NCBI GenBank assembly: GCA_036306585.1
Contig: JAXJZF010000002.1
Coordinates: 186,001-250,000 of the forward strand
From: Aphodovivens sp036306585
Lineage (GTDB): Bacteria > Actinomycetota > Coriobacteriia > Coriobacteriales > Eggerthellaceae
Reading direction: 5' to 3'
Length of the DNA stretch: 64,000 nt
In this document: one piece after another, positions 1 through 7,769 of the stretch
Layout: each line of letters starts with the position of its first letter
Numbering within the stretch: the first letter of the stretch is position 1
Position numbers and translations under genes: made by a program
Notes under the pieces: model-generated
What the model was told of the DNA's origin: nothing
The model's input: only the letters and a program-made list of their open reading frames with translations
The model's database searches: none

Positions 1-935
1 ATGAGTCCACAGGGGATGCCGCCGCGCGCAATCTGGATGGCGCGCGCGTCGGTGCCCGTCACGCTGGGCTCGGCTTCGATCTGGTAGGGGATGCCCGCCT
101 TCTTCGCGGCAGTGATCAGGCGCTTGTACACCAACGGGTTAATGTTGGGCCCGCGGGCGATGACGGGGCCGCCGCCGCAGACGAAATCGCCGTGCTTGGT
201 CTTGTCGATGCCGGGGTAATCGGTGGCATGCGTAACATCGAAGGCGATGGCAACATCGGGGTTCACGCCGTAAGCGGAAGTGGTTGCGCCTCGAGTGCCG
301 ATCTCCTCCTGCACGGTGGCTGCGGCGATGAAGTCGCCGGCGGCACGCCCTGCTTTCGCCAGCTTTTCCAAGACGCGCACAGCAACCCAGACGCCGATCT
401 TGTCGTCGAACGCGCGCGAAACCGCCATGTCTTTGCCGAAGCGCTCGAAGCCTACGCCGAAGGTGATGACGTCGCCAACGTTCACCAGCTTCTTTACCGT
501 CTTCCCTGGAAGGCCCAGGTCGATGACCAGTTGATCGATGGAAGTGATCGTCTTGCGCTCGTCCGCCTTGATAAGATGGATGGGTTTGCGGCCCACGACG
601 CCGCGCAAAGTGCCTGATTCGGCATGCACGTCTACGCGCAGTCCGGGAAGGATCGCCGCATCGACGCCGCCGACGGCGGCGACTGACAGGTAGCCGTCAT
701 CGGAGATGTAGGTGACCATCAGTCCGATCTCGTCCATATGGGCGGCGAGCATCAGAGAGGGCCCCTGCCCCTTTCCTTTCAATAGGCAGTGCACCGAGCC
801 CATTACGTCGGTGCGCACCTCGTCGGCGCAGCCCGACACACGTTCTCGCACGAGATCGGCAACCGGCACTTCGCTGCCGGTGGGGGAGGGGGTTTCCAGC
901 AGGCGCTTGAGATAGCGCTCGTTTCTCTTCTTCAT
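1..935 (-). CDS. M42 family metallopeptidase (aminopeptidase), C-terminus outside window
   Basis: Zinc- or cobalt-dependent aminopeptidase of the M42 family (glutamyl aminopeptidase/endoglucanase M type), cytoplasmic, trimming N-terminal residues from peptides. The reverse strand reads from ATG at 935 (AAAGGA lies about 8 bases upstream) to the window edge without a stop, about 311 residues. Visible signatures are AAHMDEIGLMV near residue 66 (metal-binding His/Asp), the VSRAFDDKIGVW stretch, QEEIGTRGA (catalytic and metal-binding Glu), AIAFDVTHATD, and GTDARAIQIARGGIP at the edge. Family members are about 340-360 residues, so only the last few dozen are missing. Family call is firm; substrate is not predictable. 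Confidence 0.93.
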   Translation of the reverse strand, partial: MKKRNERYLKRLLETPSPTGSEVPVADLVRERVSGCADEVRTDVMGSVHCLLKGKGQGPSLMLAAHMDEIGLMVTYISDDGYLSVAAVGGVDAAILPGLRVDVHAESGTLRGVVGRKPIHLIKADERKTITSIDQLVIDLGLPGKTVKKLVNVGDVITFGVGFERFGKDMAVSRAFDDKIGVWVAVRVLEKLAKAGRAAGDFIAAATVQEEIGTRGATTSAYGVNPDVAIAFDVTHATDYPGIDKTKHGDFVCGGGPVIARGPNINPLVYKRLITAAKKAGIPYQIEAEPSVTGTDARAIQIARGGIPCGL

Positions 936-1188
936 TACCACCGTTCCTTTCGTTCCGCCCGCCGCGTAGGGGTTTCGGCGCGCACTCCGATTTAAGCTTG
1001 AGCATACGCTGCGCCCGGCGTCCCGGTTCGGTACGGGGAAATGATACCACGCACGTGCATGACGTCTGGGCTGTGTCGATTAAGTGACGATTATTTCAAG
1101 GCTTCATACAGAGGGCGAATATAAAGGTCGAGATACGATTTCCCTGATACAATGCATATTCTGTGAAACAAGCGAGGAAGTAAGCAAG

Positions 1189-2880
1189 TTGGCAACACAT
1201 AAAGACAAAGTTTCAAGGGGCAAGCACGCGAAAGCCTCCTCCGTTACCCAAGCATCCGAACAGCAGCTTGATGCCACGAGGCAGATGCAGCCCGTGCGCG
1301 CCGCCACTCCGAGCCAGGCTGCGAACCAAGCGGCTTCGGCGGGTCCTCGGAAAACAGCTGCGTACTCCGAGGATGCCTTATTCTCGCCCCCCTTGCCCGC
1401 ATTCGATCCCATTTCCGAGCCGATGGCGCCAGCCGCCCAGTTTGGCGCTTCGGCGTTTGCGAAGCCCAAGCGCAAGCGCGGCAAGATTGCAGCCATCGTG
1501 ATCGGCATTATCGTGGGTGTTTTGGTCATCGCCTATCTTGCCGGGGTGCTGTTCTTCTCCGGTCACTTCTTCCCCAACACGTATGTGGCTGATCGCGATT
1601 TCTCGATGATGTCGCTCGACGCTGCCTGCGACGACATCGAGTCGGATGTCAGCGGTTACGATCTCGAAGTGAAGGGCCTTGGTTTCCAGCTGACGCTCAC
1701 CGGCGATGAGACGGGCATCGACGTCGATGCCCAGGCGATCGTCGACGGCATGCATTCGGATGCCAGCCCGTGGGCGTGGCCGATCGAGGTGTTCCGCGAT
1801 CATGACGAATCCTCGAAACTTGCCGCCAGCTACAACCAATCGGGCCTCGAGCAGGCGGTGCGCACCGCGATCGATGAGTTCAATGCAGACAAAACCGCGC
1901 CTGCGAACGCGACGATCGCCTTCAGCGAGGCGGACGGGGAGTTTGTCGTTTCACCAGAGCAGGCAGGCACTATGCTCGATTCCGATGCGGTCGTCAAGGC
2001 GGTCGATTCGGCGGTCATCAGCTTGGAGCGAGATGTCAAGCTGACCAAAGACCATCTTCGACAGCCTACTGTGCTCTCTGACGATTCCCGCTTGCAATCC
2101 GCTTGCGACCAGGCTAACGGCTTTCTGGGCGCCGACCTCTCGCTCACTCTCGGCGGCACCGAGATCGCTCGCGTGAACGCATCGCTGATTGCGCAGTGGG
2201 TGACGTTGGCAGAGGATCTTTCCGTCACGCTCAACCAAGACGCCATGGGAGCTTGGGCAGATGAGCTGAAAGCGCAATACGACACCGTGGGGTCCGAGCG
2301 CACCTACACCCGCCCCGACGGGAAGGAGATCACGATCTCCGGCGGCACCTACGGTTGGGAGATCGATCGCGACACTCTTCTTGCCACGGTGCAGCAAGCC
2401 GTGCCTGCTCAGACGGTCGATGTTCAGGAGGTGCCCTGTCTGTCCACCGCGGTGGTGCCCGCTGCCGATGGGACGCAGGATTGGGGTAGCCGCTATATCG
2501 ACATCGACCTGTCAGAACAGCATGTCCGCTTCTACGATGACAGCGGTGCGCTGGTGTGGGAGTCCGACTGCGTGTCAGGCGCGCCCACCGAGGATCGCGA
2601 GACGCCGACTGGCGTGTATAAGATCAATGCAAAGGAAAGTCCTTCTACGCTGATCGGATACGAGAATGGCCAGAAGACGTACGAGACCCCCGTTTCCTAC
2701 TGGATGCCCTTCGTGCGCAACTCCGTGGGCTTGCATGATGCGAATTGGCAATCGTCGTTCGGCGGCACGCGCTATCGCGATGGCGCCGGCAGTCATGGTT
2801 GCGTCAACCTTCCGGTGAGCAAGGCCGGCGAGCTGTACGATCTGATCTCGGTCGGAGATTGCGTGGTGTGCCACTGGTAG
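1189..2880 (+). CDS. L,D-transpeptidase (YkuD) with peptidoglycan-binding domain, membrane anchored
   Basis: Predicted cell-wall cross-linking enzyme forming 3-3 links between peptidoglycan stems outside the membrane. Layout (563 residues): a cytoplasmic Ala/Pro/Gln-rich N-terminus to about residue 98, a single transmembrane helix at about 100-124 preceded by KPKRKRGK, an extracytoplasmic PG_binding_4-like region at about 150-400, and a C-terminal YkuD domain from about 431. The catalytic motif SHGCVNLP is near residue 535 and holds the nucleophilic Cys. I chose TTG at 1189 because AGCGAGGAAG lies just upstream; an upstream in-frame GTG at 1084 would add 35 unconserved-looking residues. The gene ends in a strong hairpin shared with the convergent ybaK. 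Confidence 0.9.
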   Translation: MATHKDKVSRGKHAKASSVTQASEQQLDATRQMQPVRAATPSQAANQAASAGPRKTAAYSEDALFSPPLPAFDPISEPMAPAAQFGASAFAKPKRKRGKIAAIVIGIIVGVLVIAYLAGVLFFSGHFFPNTYVADRDFSMMSLDAACDDIESDVSGYDLEVKGLGFQLTLTGDETGIDVDAQAIVDGMHSDASPWAWPIEVFRDHDESSKLAASYNQSGLEQAVRTAIDEFNADKTAPANATIAFSEADGEFVVSPEQAGTMLDSDAVVKAVDSAVISLERDVKLTKDHLRQPTVLSDDSRLQSACDQANGFLGADLSLTLGGTEIARVNASLIAQWVTLAEDLSVTLNQDAMGAWADELKAQYDTVGSERTYTRPDGKEITISGGTYGWEIDRDTLLATVQQAVPAQTVDVQEVPCLSTAVVPAADGTQDWGSRYIDIDLSEQHVRFYDDSGALVWESDCVSGAPTEDRETPTGVYKINAKESPSTLIGYENGQKTYETPVSYWMPFVRNSVGLHDANWQSSFGGTRYRDGAGSHGCVNLPVSKAGELYDLISVGDCVVCHW

Positions 2881-2893
2881 TGGCACACCACGC
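2861..2893. terminator. 15-bp perfect hairpin between convergent genes
   Basis: Positions 2861-2875 and 2879-2893 form a perfect 15-bp inverted repeat with a GGT loop. It overlaps the L,D-transpeptidase stop codon and reaches the stop codon of ybaK on the other strand. No T-tract follows on either side, so it is either a bidirectional Rho-independent-like terminator lacking a U-run or an mRNA 3'-end stabiliser. Confidence 0.6.
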
Positions 2894-3378
2894 TATAGTG
2901 CCGTGAGATCTGCGTAGGTCAGCGGCGTCATCGTTGATAGATCTTGGGGGCTCATCTTCAATTGGCATCCGATGCGGCCGCCGGAGAAATAGATCGAGTC
3001 GTAAAGCTGCGCGGTTTCGTCGATATAGGTGGGGAAGGGCTTCTTCATTCCGATAGGCGAGCAGCCGCCATGCACGTAGCCGGTGAGGGGCAAAAGCTCC
3101 TTCGATTTGATCATGGCGATCGCTTTCTCGCCGGAAGCGGCAGCCGCTTTCTTGAGGTCGAGCGAGCACGCCACGGGGATCATGAAAACCCGGTACTGCC
3201 CTGATTTTCCACGCGTGACCAGTGTCTTGAACACCCGGTCGGGGTCCAGCCCCAGCTTGGTTGCCACTTCGACGCCCGAGAGCGCCTCATTCGCGTCGAA
3301 AAACCTTGCCCGGTACGGCAGCTTTGCCGCATCCAGCTCGCGTATCGCATTGGTTTTCTTATCGTGTTCTTTCGCCAT
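2893..3378 (-). CDS. ybaK: Cys-tRNA(Pro)/Cys-tRNA(Cys) deacylase, YbaK/EbsC family
   Basis: Trans-editing enzyme that hydrolyses cysteine mischarged on tRNA-Pro. 161 residues, the usual family length. The protein shows VFKTLV near residue 50, whose Lys is the conserved family residue, then VACSLDLKKAAAA, YVHGGCSPIG and FSGGRIGCQLKMSP, all typical of YbaK rather than the ProX/INS editing domains. It is convergent with the L,D-transpeptidase and divergent from murI, so it is probably transcribed alone. The ATG at 3378 has AAGGAG about 8 bases upstream. Confidence 0.92.
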   Translation of the reverse strand: MAKEHDKKTNAIRELDAAKLPYRARFFDANEALSGVEVATKLGLDPDRVFKTLVTRGKSGQYRVFMIPVACSLDLKKAAAASGEKAIAMIKSKELLPLTGYVHGGCSPIGMKKPFPTYIDETAQLYDSIYFSGGRIGCQLKMSPQDLSTMTPLTYADLTAL

Positions 3379-3440
3379 GGGTTTTCGCTCCTTCTTTGTT
3401 GGACGTCATGGTAGCAGAAGCGTGGGTTATACTTGCTCGC

Positions 3441-4322
3441 ATGATTGCAAACGTCGCATACGATAACGCGCCCATCGGCGTGTTCGATTCAGGGTTCGGA
3501 GGACTCACCGTCGCCCGCGAGATAGCCAAGGCGCTTCCGGAGGAATCGCTGGTGTACCTAGGGGATTCGGCGCGCTGCCCCTATGGCCCCCGTTCCTTGG
3601 AAGAGGTGGACGGGTTCGTCCAGCAGATCGGCTCGTGGCTGGTCGTTCAGGGCGTGAAGATGATCGTCATCGCCTGCAACACCGCGACCGCTGCCGGGTT
3701 GGCGCATGCCCAGAAAACGTTTCCGGTTCCCGTCATCGGCGTGGTCGAGCCCGGTGCGCGTGCTGCCGTTCATGCGACGCGCAACCGTCGCGTGGGCGTC
3801 ATCGCCACGAAAGCCACCATCGAGTCCGATGCGTACGCGAACGCCATACGCCATATCGACGCCGGCATCACGGTGTTTTCCACGGCAACGCCGAGGTTCG
3901 TGGAGATCGCCGAACGCGGTATCCGCATGGCGGAAGGTCCAGTGGAGGATTACACCTCGCTCGCCTCGAAGGTCTACATCCGCCCTGCGTTTCAGGAGAT
4001 CGCCAAGGAATACTTGGAGCCGCTGCGCCGTTGCGGCATCGATACGCTTGTTCTCGGATGCACACATTACCCGCTTCTGAAGGCGCTTATCGGCACCGTC
4101 GTCGGTCGCGAAGTGACGCTCATCTCGTCGGCGAAGGAGGCGGCGCGCGACGTTAAGGACATCCTGTCCCGTAAAGGCGCGCTCGCTCCGGCTGGAAGCG
4201 TCCCCGATCTTCGCTTCTACACCACCGGCGAGGACGTTGACGAGTTCCGCTCGTTCGGCGGAAGGGTGTTTCGTCGCCCGCTCGAGTTCGTCAAGCATGT
4301 GGAGTTGCCGCCGGTGCGCTGA
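3441..4322 (+). CDS. murI: Glutamate racemase
   Basis: Converts L-glutamate to D-glutamate for peptidoglycan synthesis, in the cytoplasm. 293 residues. Signatures: GVFDSGFGGLTV near the N-terminus (catalytic Asp), VIACNTATA near residue 78 (first catalytic Cys) and LGCTHYPLL near residue 206 (second catalytic Cys). The ATG at 3441 has no Shine-Dalgarno; instead a TATACT hexamer lies at 3428-3433, so the mRNA may be leaderless. An in-frame ATG at 3408 would add 11 residues. It is followed after 29 bases by rdgB, a common murI partner. Confidence 0.95.
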   Translation: MIANVAYDNAPIGVFDSGFGGLTVAREIAKALPEESLVYLGDSARCPYGPRSLEEVDGFVQQIGSWLVVQGVKMIVIACNTATAAGLAHAQKTFPVPVIGVVEPGARAAVHATRNRRVGVIATKATIESDAYANAIRHIDAGITVFSTATPRFVEIAERGIRMAEGPVEDYTSLASKVYIRPAFQEIAKEYLEPLRRCGIDTLVLGCTHYPLLKALIGTVVGREVTLISSAKEAARDVKDILSRKGALAPAGSVPDLRFYTTGEDVDEFRSFGGRVFRRPLEFVKHVELPPVR

Positions 4323-4351
4323 CGGCGCCCGTTCCTAGAAAGGATTACCGT

Positions 4352-4954
4352 ATGAAAACCGTGGTTATAGCCAGCAACAATGCGCACAAGGCACAAGAAA
4401 TCTCCGAAGCGCTGCCGTTTCCCGGATGGGAGTTCAAGACCCTGCGCGAAGCCGGCGTGGAGTCTGATCCGGTGGAGGATGCGGAAACGTTTTTGGGTAA
4501 CGCACGCATTAAAGCGCATGCCGCGCACGAGCTGTGCCCCGGTTGCGCCGTGATAGCCGACGATTCCGGTTTGGAAGTCGATGCGCTGGACGGAGCCCCT
4601 GGCGTCCATTCCGCCCGCTACGCGGGAGAGCCGTGCGACGATGCCGCCAACAACGAGAAGCTTCTGGCTGAGCTAGCGGATATTCCCGACGCAGAACGCA
4701 GGGCGCGTTTCGTATGCACGTTGGTGCTGCTGCTCGAAGACGGCACCGAGGTGAATGCGCGCGGCACCATCGAGGGCCGCATCGGCAACGAGGCGCACGG
4801 CGAGTATGGTTTCGGCTACGATCCGCTGTTCTATCCTGATCAGCTCGACGGGTTGTCGCTTGCCGAGGTGCCCGGTGATGAGAAGAACGCCATCTCGCAT
4901 CGAGGCAACGCGCTGCGAGCGCTTAAGCAGAAGCTTGAAGCGCAGCAGGCATAA
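4352..4954 (+). CDS. rdgB: XTP/dITP diphosphatase (non-canonical purine NTP pyrophosphatase)
   Basis: Removes dITP, XTP and related deaminated purine nucleotides from the pool. 200 residues, normal for the HAM1/RdgB family. It begins with VVIASNNAHKAQEI (substrate-binding SxNxxK motif) and contains VIADDSGLEVDAL, the acidic metal-binding segment, followed by GAPGVHSARYAG and later GFGYDPLF and SHRGNALRAL. GAAAGGA precedes the ATG. Likely co-transcribed with murI. Confidence 0.95.
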   Translation: MKTVVIASNNAHKAQEISEALPFPGWEFKTLREAGVESDPVEDAETFLGNARIKAHAAHELCPGCAVIADDSGLEVDALDGAPGVHSARYAGEPCDDAANNEKLLAELADIPDAERRARFVCTLVLLLEDGTEVNARGTIEGRIGNEAHGEYGFGYDPLFYPDQLDGLSLAEVPGDEKNAISHRGNALRALKQKLEAQQA

Positions 4955-5017
4955 TTTCGCTGCAAAACCCATGCATCTTGCGGTACAATAACCCTCGCGC
5001 TTAAATGGCGTGAGCAT

Positions 5018-5091
5018 GCGGGTGTGGTTCAATGGTAGAACCGAAGCCTTCCAAGCTTCTGACGCGGGTTCGATTCCCGTCACCCGCTCCA
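5018..5091 (+). tRNA. tRNA-Gly (anticodon TCC)
   Basis: Complete cloverleaf with acceptor GCGGGTG/CACCCGC, D-arm, anticodon stem GAAGC/GCTTC with loop CTTCCAA (anticodon TCC, reads GGA/GGG), T-loop TTCGATT and encoded CCA. A TACAAT hexamer at 4984-4989 is a plausible -10. A strong terminator follows 10 bases later. Confidence 0.97.
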
Positions 5092-5101
5092 AGGCGAATC
5101 T

Positions 5102-5141
5102 GCAGGCCAGCTGGTTATTCCAGCTGGCCTGCTTCTTTTTT
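5102..5141 (+). terminator. Rho-independent terminator after tRNA-Gly(TCC)
   Basis: A perfect 13-bp stem (5102-5114 with 5120-5132) around the loop TTATT is followed by TTCTTTTTT. Confidence 0.93.
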
Positions 5142-5235
5142 CGAGAAATGCCAGGTGAGCAGTATTGCGGAATAATGGTTCACAATGATTTCGCCCTACC
5201 CTGTCTAAAGTAATGCAGGGTTTAATGTTGCCGCT

Positions 5236-6118
5236 ATGCCCATGCTGGGAAAGTCGAGGCCCTATGTTTGGTTCGAGGCGTGCTGGGCGCCCGACTATGG
5301 GATGAACTCGTATTTCATCGCCATGTCGCAGATCGATAATTCCGCGTTCTACGGTGTGACCATGTGCGTGCAGTTCGCTTTGCAAGGCAGGGGAGATCCG
5401 GCGAATGTAGCCCAGGAGCAATTCCGGGTCATCGAGATCGGCTCCGACGGCGGCGAAAGCGCCAGAAGGCATTAGCTGTCCGATGTGGAAGAGCTCTTGA
5501 AGCTCACGGTCGTCCCCGTGTGTCTGGTCGGCATCAGGGACGGCATCGACGCGTCTGCGTTTGTCGGCGTGCAATGGCAGGTTTTGCGATATTTTCGATA
5601 ATGGGCTGGCGCAGGTGCTCCAGGAGATCTACTCCAATATTTATTCCGAGCATCGTTCGATATGCAAGATTTCCTACCGTTCCACGCTCGGGATGCCGAA
5701 GACGCGTTTCGCACGGTGCGGCTGCAGCCTACCGAGGGCTCCGGGTGTTCGGGCGGAGTGAAAGTCACCTTCGTGGCGCCCGATAACGTGTCCGTCTACG
5801 ACAATTTCGGCTGCCCGAACGAGTACGTGCTGCCCGACATCAACACCCCCCTCCTACTCGCGTTCCGAATCGGAGGGTCTGTCGCTGGGGGGGGCTTCAC
5901 TTGGCGCGCAACGAGATATTCGCCCGTTACGGGCGCGGGTTGAAAACCAAGGCATTGTCGAGTGCTTCTCCACGCGCAGCCGACACGCGCAGCGTTACAC
6001 GCCCTAGGAATTCGACGCGATGTCGACGCCTCTCAAAGATTGCGAGCAGAAGAGCTCCGCTCTCATGCTCGAGATTGAGAAAGAGCGCAACTCGCCATCT
6101 CTGTATATGGCGAAGTAA
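5236..6118 (+). pseudogene. Decayed YARHG-domain protein gene
   Basis: A 1-kb stretch between two tRNA genes holds fragments of one gene spread over several frames. 5236-5475 reads about 79 residues, including VWFEACWAPDYGMNSYF, and stops at TAG. A further frame resumes around 5662-5880 with KVTFVAPDNVSVYDNFGCPN. Around 5901-5960 LARNEIFARYGRGLKTKALS is an excellent match to the YARHG domain core. The last fragment has EEFDAM-like and SALMLEIEKERNSP segments, as in the end of YARHG domains, and stops at 6116-6118. No single frame gives the domain, so at least three frameshifts or stops have accumulated. YARHG proteins are usually extracytoplasmic. The exact ancestral start is unknown. Confidence 0.7.
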
Positions 6119-6176
6119 CTCCAAGTGGATTCGTCGGAGGACGGTTTGTCAGCGCCTGCGGGTTTGATTTAGCGGC

Positions 6177-6205
6177 TTGTTGATGGACGGGCGCCACGAT
6201 ATAAT
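6177..6205 (+). promoter_or_regulatory. Promoter of tRNA-Pro
   Basis: TTGTTG at 6177-6182 and a perfect TATAAT at 6200-6205 are separated by 17 bases, about 50 bases before the tRNA-Pro 5' end. Confidence 0.75.
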
Positions 6206-6254
6206 CGTCGTTGGCCTTTTATGGAAGTCGCTCTTTGCGATGCTTCCGCGCCAA

Positions 6255-6331
6255 CGGGACGTGGCGCAGTCTGGTAGCGCGCCTGCTTTGGGAGCAGGAT
6301 GTCGCAGGTTCGAATCCTGTCGTCCCGACCA
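6255..6331 (+). tRNA. tRNA-Pro (anticodon TGG)
   Basis: Acceptor CGGGACG/CGTCCCG, anticodon stem CCTGC/GCAGG with loop TTTGGGA (anticodon TGG), T-arm GCAGG-TTCGAAT-CCTGT, and encoded CCA. Confidence 0.97.
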
Positions 6332-6340
6332 TGAACGTTA

Positions 6341-6368
6341 CGGCGACCTTCGGGTCGCCGTTTCTGTT
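6341..6368 (+). terminator. Terminator after tRNA-Pro
   Basis: An 8-bp stem (6341-6348 with 6353-6360) around a TTCG tetraloop is followed by TTTCTGTT. Confidence 0.85.
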
Positions 6369-6548
6369 TCGACGGGCGATCGGCATTCCGCGTTGCTCTA
6401 CGCACCGTGTTTAGCCCAACTTGACTTGCGTATTGCCGACTATGTTTCAAAATAATGGACAATGTCGAATAGTGGTTGTACCATATCTAACGTTCGTGGA
6501 TTGCACACGAGCACTATGCGTTGTTTGCGAGAGGGAGGGGCTGGTTTC

Positions 6549-7688
6549 ATGGGGAAGACCAAGTACGTTATCGTCAGCGGATTTCTCGGGTCGGGTAAAA
6601 CCACCACGATGATAGCCATGGGGCGCGTCGTCAACAAGAAGTACGGCAAAGGCGCCGTCATCGCCAACGACCTTGGCGCGAAGAACCTCGTGGATGCCGA
6701 TTACACCCGTACGGCAGATATCGACATCACCGAGATCACGGGCGACTGCATCTGCTACGTCAACGACGACCTGGTCGCACATATCGACCGTCTGGCTAGC
6801 ACCGGCGCCGATGTGGTCATGTCCGACATCCCCGGCTGCGGCATCGGGGCGCTCGACCATGTGTACATCCAGCTGAAGGAGAAGTACCCTGACAAGTACG
6901 ACCTGCTGCCTTTCACCTGCATCGTCGATCCGGTGCGCCTTCGCATGATCCTGCCCGAGCATGAGGACATCAACCTTCCGGAGGAGATGCGCTTCTTGCT
7001 GGATGCGCAGATGGCGGAAGCCGATTTGATCGTGCTCAACAAGATCGATCTCATCGACGATGACGAGAAAGAGCGCGACATCGCCTTCATCAAGAAGGCC
7101 TACCCCGACATTCCCGTCATGGCCATGTCCGCTCGCACGGGGGAGGGCGTCGAGGCCGTAGTCGACTACCTCATGGAACATCGTTCCCCCGCCGAGCACC
7201 GCGAGATCGGCTACGGCTCAGATGAGTTCAATGCTGCGGAAGAGAAGATGTGCTGGTACAACCGCCGCTTCTTCGCTGAAGAACGTGATGACAGGAACAT
7301 CGACTTCAACCAGGTGATTGATGATTTCATCGAGGCGATCCGCGACGAGCTCATCGCCGCGAAGGGTAACGCCCCGCATCTGAAGCTGTTCGCCGCCGGC
7401 GAAGGCGAGGATTTCGTGAAAGCCTCGCTTCTGGGCGTCGACTACGATATCGAGTACGAACGCAAGCTCGATCAGAGGTATTCCGGCATCGCCATCGTCG
7501 TGAACGCTCGCGCCACCTGCCCATCCGAGATCATGGGGGATGCAGTCGACGAAGCGGTTGACGCCATCAAGACGAAGCACAACTTGAAGTGCCGCATCAT
7601 CTTCACCGAGTGCTTCGGCTTTGCCGACGAGGGGCGCCGCAACGGTGGCCGCGCCTCGCGCTACGATACGCTCGAGGAAAAGGAATAG
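6549..7688 (+). CDS. CobW/HypB/UreG-like GTP-binding protein next to ArsM-ArsS fusion
   Basis: SIMIBI-class P-loop GTPase of the CobW/COG0523 type, 379 residues. Walker A GFLGSGKTTT near residue 10, ITGDCICYVNDDL where CobW proteins usually have a CxCC metal site, SDIPGCGIGALD as Walker B/switch, and the guanine motif VLNKIDLID near residue 162. COG0523 members are usually metallochaperones for metalloenzyme assembly; here the fourth position of the CxCC motif is Tyr. The C-terminal half has no family I can name. ATG at 6549 is preceded by GAGAGGGAGGGG. The gene sits 81 bases before the arsenic methyltransferase/radical SAM fusion in the same direction, suggesting that it serves that enzyme. 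The exact role is unknown. Confidence 0.85.
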   Translation: MGKTKYVIVSGFLGSGKTTTMIAMGRVVNKKYGKGAVIANDLGAKNLVDADYTRTADIDITEITGDCICYVNDDLVAHIDRLASTGADVVMSDIPGCGIGALDHVYIQLKEKYPDKYDLLPFTCIVDPVRLRMILPEHEDINLPEEMRFLLDAQMAEADLIVLNKIDLIDDDEKERDIAFIKKAYPDIPVMAMSARTGEGVEAVVDYLMEHRSPAEHREIGYGSDEFNAAEEKMCWYNRRFFAEERDDRNIDFNQVIDDFIEAIRDELIAAKGNAPHLKLFAAGEGEDFVKASLLGVDYDIEYERKLDQRYSGIAIVVNARATCPSEIMGDAVDEAVDAIKTKHNLKCRIIFTECFGFADEGRRNGGRASRYDTLEEKE

Positions 7689-7717
7689 CCGCCTGATTGC
7701 GGGATATCGAGTAAACC

Positions 7718-7745
7718 GAGGCGGCAGGGGATGCCCTGCCGCCTC
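7718..7745 (+). repeat. 12-bp perfect hairpin between GTPase and ArsM-ArsS genes
   Basis: 7718-7729 pairs with 7734-7745 around a GATG loop. No T-run follows (next bases TACTTGCG), and the Shine-Dalgarno of the downstream gene begins about 8 bases later. It could be a processing or stability element, or a weak terminator that lowers the second gene's expression. Confidence 0.6.
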
Positions 7746-7769
7746 TACTTGCGAAAAAGGACAAAGCCC

